Assembly (NCBI RefSeq): GCF_007741535.1
Contig: NZ_CP036525.1
Span: forward strand, 3,286,001 to 3,350,000
DNA length: 64,000 nt
Direction of reading: 5' to 3'
Source of the DNA: Rubripirellula lacrimiformis
GTDB lineage: Bacteria > Planctomycetota > Planctomycetia > Pirellulales > Pirellulaceae
The notes under the pieces are model-generated. The model was not told the origin of the DNA, made no database searches, and saw only the letters and a program-made list of their open reading frames with translations. Numbering within the stretch: position 1 is the first letter of the stretch; each line of letters begins with the position of its first letter. The position numbers were made by a program, and so were the translations under genes. Below are positions 52,456 through 62,009 of this stretch, piece by piece.

Positions 52456-53025
52456 TCAGTTGCTGACGCGTTCGACGTATTCCCCGGTCCTGGAGTCGAT
52501 CTTGATGACGTTGCCTTCCTTGATGAATCCAGGGACCAAGAACTCGGCTCCCGTTTCCACGATCGCAGGCTTGGTGACGTTGGTCGCGGTGTCGCCCTTG
52601 GTGCCCGGTTGGGTTTCGGTGACCTTCATTTCGACTTGGTTGGGGGCTTCGACGATGATCGCGTTGCCGTTGTAAAGCGTCATGGTGCAAACCATTCCGT
52701 CCAACAGGTACTTCCAGATATCGCCAGCCACATCCGCGGAAACTTCGTACTGTTCGAACGTCGTTTGATGCATGAACACAAAGTCTTCGCCCTGTCGATA
52801 CAGGAACGAAACCGATGTGGTTTCGACGTCGGCCGATTCCAGCGAATCGCCGCCCTTGTAGGTCCGGTCCAGGCTGTTCCCGCGGACCAGGTTTTTCAGG
52901 CGGCATTTGTACATCGCGTTCCCCTTGCCCGGTTTGACGAACATCATGTCCGTCATCAAGTAGGGTTCGCCGTCGATTTGGACCTTCAGCCCTTTTCGGA
53001 AGTCACTTGTGTTATAAGTAGCCAT
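52456..53025 (-). CDS. efp: Translation elongation factor P
   Basis: A 189-aa, three-domain factor that relieves ribosome stalling at proline runs. MATYNTSDFRKGLKVQIDGE starts the KOW-like domain; the tip loop KPGKGNA carries Lys34, the residue beta-lysylated by EpmA/EpmB. The domain II/III OB folds end with GTYVERVSN-like text (TGEYVERVSN). It is divergent from epmB with only 16-68 bp between the starts, depending on which epmB start is used, linking the factor and its modifying enzyme. Confidence 0.96.
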   Translation of the reverse strand: MATYNTSDFRKGLKVQIDGEPYLMTDMMFVKPGKGNAMYKCRLKNLVRGNSLDRTYKGGDSLESADVETTSVSFLYRQGEDFVFMHQTTFEQYEVSADVAGDIWKYLLDGMVCTMTLYNGNAIIVEAPNQVEMKVTETQPGTKGDTATNVTKPAIVETGAEFLVPGFIKEGNVIKIDSRTGEYVERVSN

Positions 53026-53041
53026 AAGATTTGCAGGCTCC

Positions 53042-54226
53042 GTGTCGAGGAGTCAAAGAGGTAAAATTGTGCGGGGGATATCGTTGATTCGAGTGACTGA
53101 GAACGACCGCAACGAGCATCCGGCGGTCCAACCATCGCAGGCTGAGTTCCCAGGTTCAACGAACCAGGTGGGCGAAATTCTAACGGGAACGACGGATCTT
53201 GTCCCGGTCCCTTCGCAGTCGCCCCAAAACCCCGAAAATCCGGGCGTTTGCGGCGAAGTCAGTTGGCAAACCGCGATGAAGCGGGCCATCCGCCGGTCGA
53301 ACCAGTTGCGGGCAGCAGTCGGGTTGCCGGTGACCGCAGAACCGCATGCCGAGGCGGATTTCCCTACTTTTGCCCCCCTGGAATACGTCCGCCGGATGAT
53401 CCCCGGCGATCCCCACGATCCGCTGCTGCGTCAGGTGCTGCCCATCGCTGCAGAAGACCAGACCGATCAGCCCGGGTTTTCCTCGGATCCGGTCGGCGAC
53501 ATGGGGGCGTTGGTGGCCGGCGGCCTGTTGCACAAATATCACGGCCGAGCCCTGGTGGTGACGACGGGAGCCTGCGGGGTCCATTGCCGGTATTGTTTCC
53601 GCCGCGAATTTCCCTACTCGGAATCGGGCTCTCAAAACCAGGACTACGCGCCAGCGATCGAATACCTGAGCCGGAAAACCGACATCGACGAAGTGATTCT
53701 CTCCGGTGGCGATCCGCTGACGTTGGTGGACGACAAAATCGATCGTTTGCTGAGTCAGCTAGAAGCGATCCCGCACCTGCGTCGGCTTCGCATCCATTCG
53801 CGAATGCCGATCGTGATTCCCCAGCGGATCACCGAACTGCTGGTCCGCCGTCTTCGGCAGAGCCGGCTGGCTACCTGGATGGTTGTCCACGCGAACCATC
53901 CGGCGGAACTGGATCACCACGTGATCGATGCCTGTGGACGTTTGGTGGATGCAGGGATCCCCGTCCTGAACCAAGCGGTGCTGCTGCGCGGGGTCAACGA
54001 CGATGCCGACACGCTGGAATCCCTGTGTCGGCGTTTGGTCGATCATCGGATCCAACCGTATTACCTACATCAACTGGATCGTGTCACCGGTGCGGCTCAC
54101 TTCGAAGTCAGCGAAGCCGAAGGTCAATCTTTGGTCGATACGCTGCGCACCCGTTTGCCTGGGTATGCAGTGCCGACCTATGTGATCGAACAATCCGGTC
54201 AGGCATCCAAGACGCCGATCCCCTAG
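53042..54226 (+). CDS. epmB: EF-P beta-lysylation protein EpmB (KamA-family radical SAM lysine 2,3-aminomutase)
   Basis: About 394 aa if started at the GTG at 53042; TTG 53084 has GCGGGGG in good position, and GTG 53093 is also possible, which would leave more room for the divergent promoters. The radical-SAM motif is CGVHCRYCFRRE (near residues 178-185). LSGGDPLTL, RRLRIHSRMPIVIP and LNQAVLLRGVND are conserved in KamA/EpmB. It converts lysine to beta-lysine for EF-P Lys34. EpmA is not in the window. Pairing with efp supports this identity over a catabolic aminomutase. Confidence 0.92.
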   Translation: MSRSQRGKIVRGISLIRVTENDRNEHPAVQPSQAEFPGSTNQVGEILTGTTDLVPVPSQSPQNPENPGVCGEVSWQTAMKRAIRRSNQLRAAVGLPVTAEPHAEADFPTFAPLEYVRRMIPGDPHDPLLRQVLPIAAEDQTDQPGFSSDPVGDMGALVAGGLLHKYHGRALVVTTGACGVHCRYCFRREFPYSESGSQNQDYAPAIEYLSRKTDIDEVILSGGDPLTLVDDKIDRLLSQLEAIPHLRRLRIHSRMPIVIPQRITELLVRRLRQSRLATWMVVHANHPAELDHHVIDACGRLVDAGIPVLNQAVLLRGVNDDADTLESLCRRLVDHRIQPYYLHQLDRVTGAAHFEVSEAEGQSLVDTLRTRLPGYAVPTYVIEQSGQASKTPIP

Positions 54227-54310
54227 GCAAACCGCCGTCGATTTGGCGTCGGCTCGCCATTTCGACGCAGTCCACTTTTTTGGCAACCGCACCGATCCTG
54301 TGAACACTTG

Positions 54311-55948
54311 ATGTACGTTTTCGAAAACCCTGTGCTGCAGCGTGAACTGTTGGTCAATCTTCGGACCAACCGTGCGTTTCTATTGTTGGCGGCTTACCAA
54401 TTGTTGTTGGCGGCCGTGGTGTTGGTTGCCTGGCCGACGGACCAGCGATTGGATTTGACGACCAATCCGCCCAGTGCGAAAAAATTGGTCAACATCTTTT
54501 TCTTGGGCCAATACGTGATCGCGTCGTTGATGGCGCCAAGCTTTGCAGCCGGGACGATCACCGGCGAAAAAGAACGCCGCACCTACGAAATGCTGTTGGC
54601 TAGCCCGCTGCGTCCCGGTGCGATCGTGTTCGGGAAAATGGTCGCCTCGTTGACTCACCTGGGCATGCTGATCCTGGCGTCGCTTCCGATCATCGTGCTG
54701 TGCTTGCCGCTGGGCGGGGTCAGTGTGTACGAGGTCTTGGCGGCGTATTTCTGTTTGATTGTGTCGGTGATTTTGTTTGGTGCGATCGGCGTTTTCTGCA
54801 GCAGCTATTTTTCGCGGACCAGCAGTTCGTTGGTGGTCAGTTATCTGATCATCCTGCCATTGGTGATCGCCGCGATCTTGTTTTGGTGGTCGCTGGAAAG
54901 TCAGGGGGAACTGAGACTGAAGTTGGCCGTGCTGGTCTTGCCGGCGTTCATGTTGACGGCCGTCATCTTGATGTGTTCGGCGGCTGCCGGGCGGATGCTG
55001 TATCCGCCTGATGTGGGCAGCGAAGGCAAAGAGGTGATCGACCTTGCGAAAGAATCCGAAGAGGCGGTTGGATTGGTGATCCAGCCGGACCAATTCCCCG
55101 ATCGTCTGTTCGCGCCGCCAAAGAAACAGGAACTGATGCTGGATGGGACCAATCCCGTCTATGACAAGGAAATCCACAGCGAAATCTTTAGCCAAGGCAC
55201 TTTGATGCTGCGGTTGGTGATCCAGATCAGCATGCTGTTGGCGATTCCGTTGATGGGCGTGTTCTTGTTTTGGATGATGGACAAGTGCGCCTGGTTCGCC
55301 GTCTACGTGATCGTGTTCAACCTATTGGTCGGTCCCGTATTTTTGGCCGGCAGCATGACGAGTGAACGCGAACGCGAGACCTTGGATTTGTTGCTGACGA
55401 CGACGCTGACGCCCTGGCAAATTTTGTGGGGCAAGTTCGTGGTTGGATTCCGAATTTCCGCGGTGCTGACGGGGTTCTTGTTGTGGCCGCTGTTGTTGGG
55501 AACGGCGCTGAACACCAGTTTTTGGACCAACTGGGCAGCCGTGGTCGGAATGTTCTTGGTCGTCTTGATGGTGTGTCTTGTCAACGCCGTGGTGGCACTG
55601 ACCAGTTCGTTGTTCACCAAGAAGACCTCGATCGCCCTGCTGACGACCTATGTGATCTTGCTGTTGCTATACGTGGCACCGCCAACGATCGTTTCGCTAA
55701 TGCAGATCCTGGAATTTGCACCGGAGAAGATTGCCACGGCCCAGTGGACCGGCATCACCAGCCCATTCTCGGCGCTGTTTTCGATCCCGCTGGACGAGAA
55801 TTTGAAACGAGAGCCGGATAGCGAGCCCGCGAATATCGGCAACTTGAAAGTCTTGATCGGCTATTTCGTATTCAGTCTGACGTTGGTCCTGGCGTCCACC
55901 GGAGCGATGGTGGCGAGGTTAAGAGCCCGACGCGGACTGTCCGAATAG
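54311..55948 (+). CDS. ABC-2 type membrane permease, two-module
   Basis: A 545-aa integral membrane protein from the ATG at 54311, with about twelve hydrophobic segments arranged as two similar halves. Each half has the ABC-2 phrase 'E+ERRTYEMLLASPL' (TGEKERRTYEMLLASPLRP at ~80 and TSERERETLDLLLTTTLTP at ~355), followed by membrane segments. This duplicated form is common in planctomycetes (from memory). An ATPase is not adjacent on the same strand; the ABC genes at 56069-58593 on the other strand may supply it. Confidence 0.85.
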   Translation: MYVFENPVLQRELLVNLRTNRAFLLLAAYQLLLAAVVLVAWPTDQRLDLTTNPPSAKKLVNIFFLGQYVIASLMAPSFAAGTITGEKERRTYEMLLASPLRPGAIVFGKMVASLTHLGMLILASLPIIVLCLPLGGVSVYEVLAAYFCLIVSVILFGAIGVFCSSYFSRTSSSLVVSYLIILPLVIAAILFWWSLESQGELRLKLAVLVLPAFMLTAVILMCSAAAGRMLYPPDVGSEGKEVIDLAKESEEAVGLVIQPDQFPDRLFAPPKKQELMLDGTNPVYDKEIHSEIFSQGTLMLRLVIQISMLLAIPLMGVFLFWMMDKCAWFAVYVIVFNLLVGPVFLAGSMTSERERETLDLLLTTTLTPWQILWGKFVVGFRISAVLTGFLLWPLLLGTALNTSFWTNWAAVVGMFLVVLMVCLVNAVVALTSSLFTKKTSIALLTTYVILLLLYVAPPTIVSLMQILEFAPEKIATAQWTGITSPFSALFSIPLDENLKREPDSEPANIGNLKVLIGYFVFSLTLVLASTGAMVARLRARRGLSE

Positions 55949-55967
55949 GACCTTTTGCACGTCCATT

Positions 55968-56042
55968 TTCGTTTAGCCGCGTGGGCACCGCCCCGCGCGC
56001 GTCTGCTGCATGAACGCGCGGCCCGCTGGGCAGCGGCTAAAC
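55968..56042. repeat. Single copy of module D palindrome
   Basis: GTTTAGCCGCGTGGGCACCG and GGCCCGCTGGGCAGCGGCTA form the arms of an imperfect palindrome between two convergent genes. It is the same family as the 101-bp array at 23300-24197 and may act as a bidirectional terminator here. Confidence 0.75.
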
Positions 56043-56068
56043 TAGATACTGACTTCGGATCGCCGCCC

Positions 56069-57802
56069 TCACTGGGGTGGGACGTCTAAGGATAAATCGA
56101 ATCTTCGCCAGCATCCTGCGGTGACCCAGACAGCTACGCCGGCGATGCCCCAGGTGGCGGCGACGGCGCCGGTCACCATGGCAATGGCTGCGGCGGGTTG
56201 TGGCAGGTTCGATTGGCACCACGTGGCCCATCCGGCCAGTATCGCTAACGAAGCGATCATCAGCGCGGCCTTGCCCAGGAACGTCAATTTTGCCCGGATC
56301 ATCATCGCAATCCCCTCTGCCTTTTCGTGATGAGGGAATGCTAGGAACAGTGCGTTTTCGATGGCAAATGTGAATAAGGACAACGCGGAGAGCATTCCGG
56401 TCCACAACATCACGGCGGACCATCCGGGCATCGTCACCGCGGCTGCAATGGCGATGGTGATCCACTGAAACAGGCAAGTGATGAACACTGGGATCGCCAG
56501 TTGTCCGATCACCATGGCGATCGGTCGCACCGGCAACGATCGCAGCAACTGCATTCGTTTGAGGTCGCGGCGAAAGTCGATGCGCAGTGCGGGTGGCGCC
56601 AACAGGACCGTACACAAGGCAATGCCGCCGACCACAAAGAACCATTGGTCGGTGATCCGTCCGGTCGCCAGCGGCGATAGGCAAAGCACTGTGGGGACGA
56701 CGAAACTGAAGACGATGGTGCCCGAGTATCTGCGCACGCTGATCCATTGACGCGACATCACGGCCGCCGCATCAGCCCAGCCCCAGCGACTGAGCCAGTT
56801 GGAGATCCCGACGAAGCTTGGGCGGTGGTTTGGATCCGCTGAAAGATCTTGATCGGAACTGCGGTAGTCGTTGCGTTGTAGGTGGGCAAGTTCGGCTTGA
56901 TGGGCGGCTGTGCGACTGCGCGAATCGATTCCGACCAGCGTCAGAATGGCAAGCGGCAGAATCGCGATCGCCGATGCAAACTGGACCATCGTCCACATGC
57001 CGTAGGTTTCGGCGACGGCCAGGTGGGCTGTGGGAATCCACGGCAGTGACATCCACTGGACCGCGTCGCTAGCGGCCGTTTGCCCGATCGCCGAGAACAG
57101 ATGGATCACATAGGTGACGGTGGGGGCGCCCATCGGCGTCATCGCAACCGTCCGCAGAATGACCTGCAATGCGATCGCGGTGGCGATCAAGGTTGTGACG
57201 ACTCTAAATTTTCGTCGCCCGGTTTCCGACAACGAAGACGCCCAGCGACCGACTGTCAGCCGGACAATCTCCATCAACAATAGTGACGTGAAGACGCCGA
57301 TGCACATCAATTCAAGATGCTTTGCATCGACCGCCAAGACGACGGCCAACAAGGCGGTCTTCAAGGCGGTCGAAAAGACCAAGCCGGCAACGTGGTAGAT
57401 GGCTAACGACGAACGGCGAATCGGGGCACCGCCCAACCAAAGAATTTCGGCCGGACTCATTTCAAGCTCGGCGGTTTGTCGTGACCATGCGCATCGAAGT
57501 GCGTGATACACCCCGTACATCACCATTCCGCCGGAAAGCCACCATCGCATCCGCTCGGGATCCGCTGGTTGCCGGGTCGAAAGGATCCACCAACCGTTGG
57601 CGATGTACAGCACCAGAAACAACAGTGTCAAAGTCGTGGCGACGATGCGACGTGGTGATCGAATCCGGTCCATCGTTCGCGCAAACCGGAATCGACCGCG
57701 CAGCACCAACAACCGCAACAGTTCGCGGTGCGTCGCCCATTGGTCCCAATTGTCCGATTCGCGGTCGACCGGGTGTGTCGTCTCGGATGCGACCCCGATC
57801 AC
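56069..57802 (-). CDS. ABC transporter permease (large membrane protein)
   Basis: A 577-aa protein with roughly a dozen hydrophobic segments and a basic N-terminus before the first helix (~53-73). RNDYRSSDQDLSADP marks the cytoplasmic middle loop. No solute-binding domain. Its start overlaps the stop of the ATPase gene by 4 bp (57799-57802), so the two are translationally coupled and should form one exporter or membrane-remodelling ABC system. Substrate unknown. Confidence 0.75.
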   Translation of the reverse strand: MIGVASETTHPVDRESDNWDQWATHRELLRLLVLRGRFRFARTMDRIRSPRRIVATTLTLLFLVLYIANGWWILSTRQPADPERMRWWLSGGMVMYGVYHALRCAWSRQTAELEMSPAEILWLGGAPIRRSSLAIYHVAGLVFSTALKTALLAVVLAVDAKHLELMCIGVFTSLLLMEIVRLTVGRWASSLSETGRRKFRVVTTLIATAIALQVILRTVAMTPMGAPTVTYVIHLFSAIGQTAASDAVQWMSLPWIPTAHLAVAETYGMWTMVQFASAIAILPLAILTLVGIDSRSRTAAHQAELAHLQRNDYRSSDQDLSADPNHRPSFVGISNWLSRWGWADAAAVMSRQWISVRRYSGTIVFSFVVPTVLCLSPLATGRITDQWFFVVGGIALCTVLLAPPALRIDFRRDLKRMQLLRSLPVRPIAMVIGQLAIPVFITCLFQWITIAIAAAVTMPGWSAVMLWTGMLSALSLFTFAIENALFLAFPHHEKAEGIAMMIRAKLTFLGKAALMIASLAILAGWATWCQSNLPQPAAAIAMVTGAVAATWGIAGVAVWVTAGCWRRFDLSLDVPPQ

Positions 57803-58593
57803 AACGCCGCTCCCGCCGCTGTCGCGATGGGGGGCATGGGCAGCGCAGCGACATTGGCGGCGATGCTTGGATCAGTCGTCCCAGGCGATGTTGCGGCAAA
57901 GTAAGCCGCTTCCAATGTTCGCGCGTGGGGGAAACGTAAACGAAGATCCTCCGCCGCCCCGAAGTACTCGGCTTTTCCATTCTGCATCACCAACAGGTGG
58001 GTGCAGACGTCTTCGATCATCGCCAACAGGTGGCTGCTGATGATCACTGTCGCCCCGGCAGCGGCTCGTTGATGAATCGATTCCAACAGGGTGCGAATTC
58101 CGGGGGGATCCAGGCCGGTCAGTGGTTCGTCCAGCAGCAGCACGTCCGGGTCGTAGAGGTACGCGCAGGCCACGGCCAGTTTTTGACGCATCCCACGTGA
58201 CAGCGTCGTGGCGCCGGCGCGTCGTTTTTTGATCAGGTCGAATTGTTCCATCAGCGCGACGCACTTGGCGGCGTGATTTTCGACCCCGTAGACACGCCCG
58301 ATAAAATCCAAATGCTGCTCGACGGTCAGGTCATCGAACAACGGTGGATCATCGGGAACGTAGGCGAGCCGGCGTTTGAGTTCGATGGGATCGTCGCCGC
58401 AGGGGATTCCCGCGACTTTCAGGGAACCCTCAGTGGCGCGAATCAGACCCGCAATGCAACGCATCGTGGTTGTCTTGCCCGCTCCGTTGGGGCCGACCAG
58501 TCCGCAGATTTGTCCGCGACCGAGTGAGAACGAAACGCCATCGACGGCTAGATAGTCTTCGTATAGTTTCCGAAGCGATTCAACGATGATCAT
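57799..58593 (-). CDS. ABC transporter ATP-binding protein
   Basis: A 264-aa nucleotide-binding subunit. Walker A GPNGAGKT at ~34-41, Q-loop region PDDPPLFDDLTVEQHLDF, signature LSRGMRQKL, Walker B VLLLDEPLTGLDP, H-loop SSHLL. The pattern matches the CcmA/ABC-2 exporter class. The C-terminal ~30 residues after LEAAYFAATS are low complexity. First gene of the two-gene unit with the permease at 56069-57802. Confidence 0.93.
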   Translation of the reverse strand: MIIVESLRKLYEDYLAVDGVSFSLGRGQICGLVGPNGAGKTTTMRCIAGLIRATEGSLKVAGIPCGDDPIELKRRLAYVPDDPPLFDDLTVEQHLDFIGRVYGVENHAAKCVALMEQFDLIKKRRAGATTLSRGMRQKLAVACAYLYDPDVLLLDEPLTGLDPPGIRTLLESIHQRAAAGATVIISSHLLAMIEDVCTHLLVMQNGKAEYFGAAEDLRLRFPHARTLEAAYFAATSPGTTDPSIAANVAALPMPPIATAAGAAL

Positions 58594-58755
58594 GGGCAGC
58601 GGCGATGGGTTTCCAGGCGTCTACAATCCGGCGTTTGTCACTGAAAACTTAGCACGTAACTTTGTGCCACCTACAGAATCCGATCCGACGATAGCGGTTG
58701 CACCGATCGTTTCGGCAAATTGCCTCGAAATCGATCAACGGCGAAATCATTCAAC

Positions 58756-60135
58756 ATGTCCAATCTTGATCAACGTCCAAGTCCGGCTGACCTAAACCAG
58801 GAAATCTCTGGCCAGGAAACAGTCGGCGAAACGATCCCCACCCCGGCGGCGCCAAGCGATGCGCTGGCCACCGGTTCGCGACCGCCCTCCCCTGCGGTGG
58901 TGGATGCGGGCGACAGCCCCTCGCCCTGGGCACCCTTGGCGGTTCCGCTGTTTCGTGCTTTCTGGCTGGCATCGCTGGTTTCGAATTTGGGGACCTGGGT
59001 TCATGAAATCGGTGCCGGCTGGTTGATGACCAACCTGGATTCGTCTCCCGAAATGGTTTCGGCGGTCCGCGTTGCGATGTCGTTTCCGATGACGGTGTTG
59101 GCGATCCCGGCGGGTGTGTTGGCGGATCGAATTGACCGGCGGCGGCTGTTGATCATCACTCAGTGGGTGATGCTGACGACGACCGCTACTTTGGCCACAT
59201 TGACGCTGACCGGTCAGATTACCGCTTGGACGCTGCTGGGGCTGACGTTTGTGATCGGTCTGGGCATGGTGCTGCATGTGTTGACTTGGCAAGCAACCAT
59301 CCCCGAACTGGTGCCGCGGTCACAGCTATCGCGGGCGGTTGCGTTGGGCAGCATCAGTTTCAACTTGGCCCGATCCGTCGGTCCGGCCATCGGCGGCATC
59401 TTGATCGCCGTGTCGGGCCCCTGGATCGCGTTCGCCGCCAACGCGTTGTCATTCGCGGCCGTGTTGACGGTGTTGATGCGATGGAAGCGAGAAAACACCG
59501 AGTCGTCCAACGGGCTTTCCTACCGCCGGTCGCTGGCCGAGGGGATTGCCTACGTTCGAAACCACCGCCAGATGCGGCGAACATTGATGCGGTTGTCGAT
59601 GTTCATGCTGCCTGCGTCCGCGTTGTGGGCGCTGTTGCCGTTGGTCGCCCGACAGCGGCTCGGTTGGGATGCCGAGGGTTTCGGATTGTTGGTGACCACG
59701 GTTGGTGCGGGGGCGGTCAGTGCGGCATGGTTGCTGCACCGCATGCATGCCAAGATCGGGACGGACCGTACGATCGCGATTTCCGTACTCGCGTTCGCTG
59801 GCGGAATGCTGGGGATCAGTTTGGCGACCGGCGCCGCCGCTGCGATGACGTCGATGTTCGTGATGGGGGCGTCGTGGATGACGACGCTGACCACGCTGAA
59901 CTCCGAAGCCCAATTGGCGCTGCCGAATTCGATGCGGGCCCGAGGGATGAGCTGCTATGTGACCGTGATGGCGATATCGATGGCCGGTGGATCCGCCATT
60001 TGGGGGCAGATTGCCGGCGCAATCTCGGTACCCGCCGCCCAACAGGTCGCGGCCGCCACGTTGGTCGTGACGGCTGCGGTGATCGCCTTGGGGACGCTGC
60101 GTCCCCCAGAGACCGATGGCCCCCCAACCGCCTAG
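58756..60135 (+). CDS. MFS exporter, EntS/MFS_3-like
   Basis: A 459-aa transporter from the ATG at 58756; an in-frame TTG at 58720 is less likely. The first ~65 residues are hydrophilic and Pro/Ala-rich, then PLFRAFWLASLVSNLGTWVH, typical of the transmembrane-secretion-effector/enterobactin-exporter branch. GVLADRIDRRRLL is the loop 2-3 motif, and ARSVGPAIGGILI lies in helix 5. Substrate unknown; siderophore or drug export is typical of the family. Its stop overlaps the amt stop by 4 bp on the opposite strand (convergent). Confidence 0.87.
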   Translation: MSNLDQRPSPADLNQEISGQETVGETIPTPAAPSDALATGSRPPSPAVVDAGDSPSPWAPLAVPLFRAFWLASLVSNLGTWVHEIGAGWLMTNLDSSPEMVSAVRVAMSFPMTVLAIPAGVLADRIDRRRLLIITQWVMLTTTATLATLTLTGQITAWTLLGLTFVIGLGMVLHVLTWQATIPELVPRSQLSRAVALGSISFNLARSVGPAIGGILIAVSGPWIAFAANALSFAAVLTVLMRWKRENTESSNGLSYRRSLAEGIAYVRNHRQMRRTLMRLSMFMLPASALWALLPLVARQRLGWDAEGFGLLVTTVGAGAVSAAWLLHRMHAKIGTDRTIAISVLAFAGGMLGISLATGAAAAMTSMFVMGASWMTTLTTLNSEAQLALPNSMRARGMSCYVTVMAISMAGGSAIWGQIAGAISVPAAQQVAAATLVVTAAVIALGTLRPPETDGPPTA

Positions 60136-61622
60136 CTGAACATGTAGCCTTCTTCACCATGGTCGGTGACGTCCAGGCCGCGTTGTTCACTTTCGGCAGG
60201 CACTCGAAGTCCGATCACGATGTCGATCGATTTCAGCAGCACGAAGCTGCCGATTCCGGCGAACAGGAAGGTGATCAGCACGGCCACGATCTGCCCGATC
60301 AACAAGGTTGGGTTTCCGCCCGATTCGATCAGGCCGATCGGCGTCCCCTCGCTGACATCCAAGCACGCTCGTGTAGCAAAGACACCGGTCAGCACTGCGC
60401 CCAGCGTTCCGCCCACGCCGTGCACACCGAATGCGTCCAACGCATCGTCGTACTTCAGCAGGAACTTCAACTTGGAACATGCCCAATAGCAAACCACGCC
60501 GGCCATCAGTCCCATGAAAATCGCTGGCATCGGTTGCACGAATCCCGCCGCAGGGGTGATGCAGACCAATCCGGCAACGGCACCAGAACTAGCACCCAGG
60601 ACGGTCGGTTTGCCTAGCACGACCCATTCTGTCATTGCCCAGGCGACCGCGCCGGCGGCGGCCGAAAAGTGAGTGACCGCGAACGCGCTGCTGGTCAATC
60701 CATCGGACAACATCTCGCTGCCGGCATTGAACCCGAACCAACCGACCCAAAGCATCGATGCACCCAGTGCGGTGTAGGTCAGGTTGTGGGGTTGGATCGG
60801 TTCCTTCAGGAAGCCCATCCGTGGTCCGATCAGGATGGCTGCGACCAGGGCCGAGATACCGCTGCTGATGTGCACGACGGTTCCGCCGGCAAAGTCCAAG
60901 GCACCGCCGGCAATGCTGCCTTCGTTGTACGATAGCGGTCCGCCGTCCCAAACCCAGTGGCATAGCGGACAGTAGATCAGTGTCCCCCAGACAATGGAGT
61001 AAACCACCATCGCGCTGAACTTGATTCGTTCGGCGAACGCACCGCAGATCAGTGCAGGCGTGATGATAAAGAACATGCCTTGGAACAGCATGTGAGTCAG
61101 TCGGGTCATCTCGCCTTCCATCGGCGTGACCGGTTCGCCCAAGGTTTCGCTGTAAACTCGCTGGACGCCGTTCATGAACAGGTAGTCGCCGTTGCCGATC
61201 CAGCCGCCATCGCCACCAAAGGCCAGCGAATAGCCATAGATGGCCCAGATCACGGTCATCAGTCCCATCAAAAAGATGCACTGCATCATCACGCTTAGCA
61301 CGTTCTTTCGCCGAACCAGTCCGCCGTAGAACATGGCCAATCCAGGGGCGGTCATGAACAACACAAGCGCACAGCAGACCAACATCCACGCATTGTGCGC
61401 GGCATAGGGTCCGTTGGCGATTTCGTCGTCCGTCAGCGCGCCTTCGGGGACGTCCGAGGGCGCTGAAATGTCACTGACGACCACTTGGGTCACTTCGTCC
61501 ACCGCAGCTTCCACTGCGGCCGTATCGGCTTCCTGCCCCAGGGCGGAGGACATTGGCAATGCCAGGACGAACAATAGCCCTGCGCTGAAAATCAGACGTT
61601 CAGATAGATACACCGTGCTCAC
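60132..61622 (-). CDS. amt: Ammonium transporter Amt
   Basis: A 496-aa protein. Signal sequence (~1-29, ending SSALGQ), an acidic ~40-residue extracytoplasmic segment, then 11 helices beginning NAWMLVCCALVLFMTAPGLAMFYGGLVRRKN. The conserved DFAGGTVVHISSGISALVAA and WVGWFGFNAGSE contain the pore Asp and the first conserved His; HFSAAAGAVAW and GVHGVGGTLGAVLTG complete the twin-His pore. It moves ammonium into the cell. No glnK follows, unlike in many bacteria. Confidence 0.95.
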   Translation of the reverse strand: MSTVYLSERLIFSAGLLFVLALPMSSALGQEADTAAVEAAVDEVTQVVVSDISAPSDVPEGALTDDEIANGPYAAHNAWMLVCCALVLFMTAPGLAMFYGGLVRRKNVLSVMMQCIFLMGLMTVIWAIYGYSLAFGGDGGWIGNGDYLFMNGVQRVYSETLGEPVTPMEGEMTRLTHMLFQGMFFIITPALICGAFAERIKFSAMVVYSIVWGTLIYCPLCHWVWDGGPLSYNEGSIAGGALDFAGGTVVHISSGISALVAAILIGPRMGFLKEPIQPHNLTYTALGASMLWVGWFGFNAGSEMLSDGLTSSAFAVTHFSAAAGAVAWAMTEWVVLGKPTVLGASSGAVAGLVCITPAAGFVQPMPAIFMGLMAGVVCYWACSKLKFLLKYDDALDAFGVHGVGGTLGAVLTGVFATRACLDVSEGTPIGLIESGGNPTLLIGQIVAVLITFLFAGIGSFVLLKSIDIVIGLRVPAESEQRGLDVTDHGEEGYMFS

Positions 61623-62009
61623 CTAAGTAATTCGAATTCCATCGTTTCATGATGGCAACATCTCCGAATGTGATTCGCAAACCGAAGGTCAGCGAAGCGA
61701 TCCGCGAACGGCTGGCCGCCTGTCGCCCCCAAGCCTCGAAACCCGAGCGTTCGATTCCGGGGGGACACCAACCGAGCACCTAAAAAGATGTTCGGGAAAA
61801 GGACCGTCTGGCATGTCGAGACGGCATCGCCAAAAAGGATACGTGTTGAAGATTGTGGTGGCAACGCGTCCGCTGCAATACGGGGGTGATCGTCCCGGAA
61901 CGCCTGGTGACCAGACCGCGGGAATCCGTGCTGTGCAGGCATCGGCGGACTGCGGTTCCCCGAAGTGCCGATCTTTGCGGCCGGGGGGGGAACCCCAGCG
62001 AATCAATCG
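61623..62009. other. Intergenic region between lepA and amt
   Basis: About 390 bp downstream of lepA and upstream of amt, both minus. It should carry the amt promoter; I could not identify a sigma54-type or sigma70-type pair with confidence. Short frames here show no codon bias. Confidence 0.5.
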
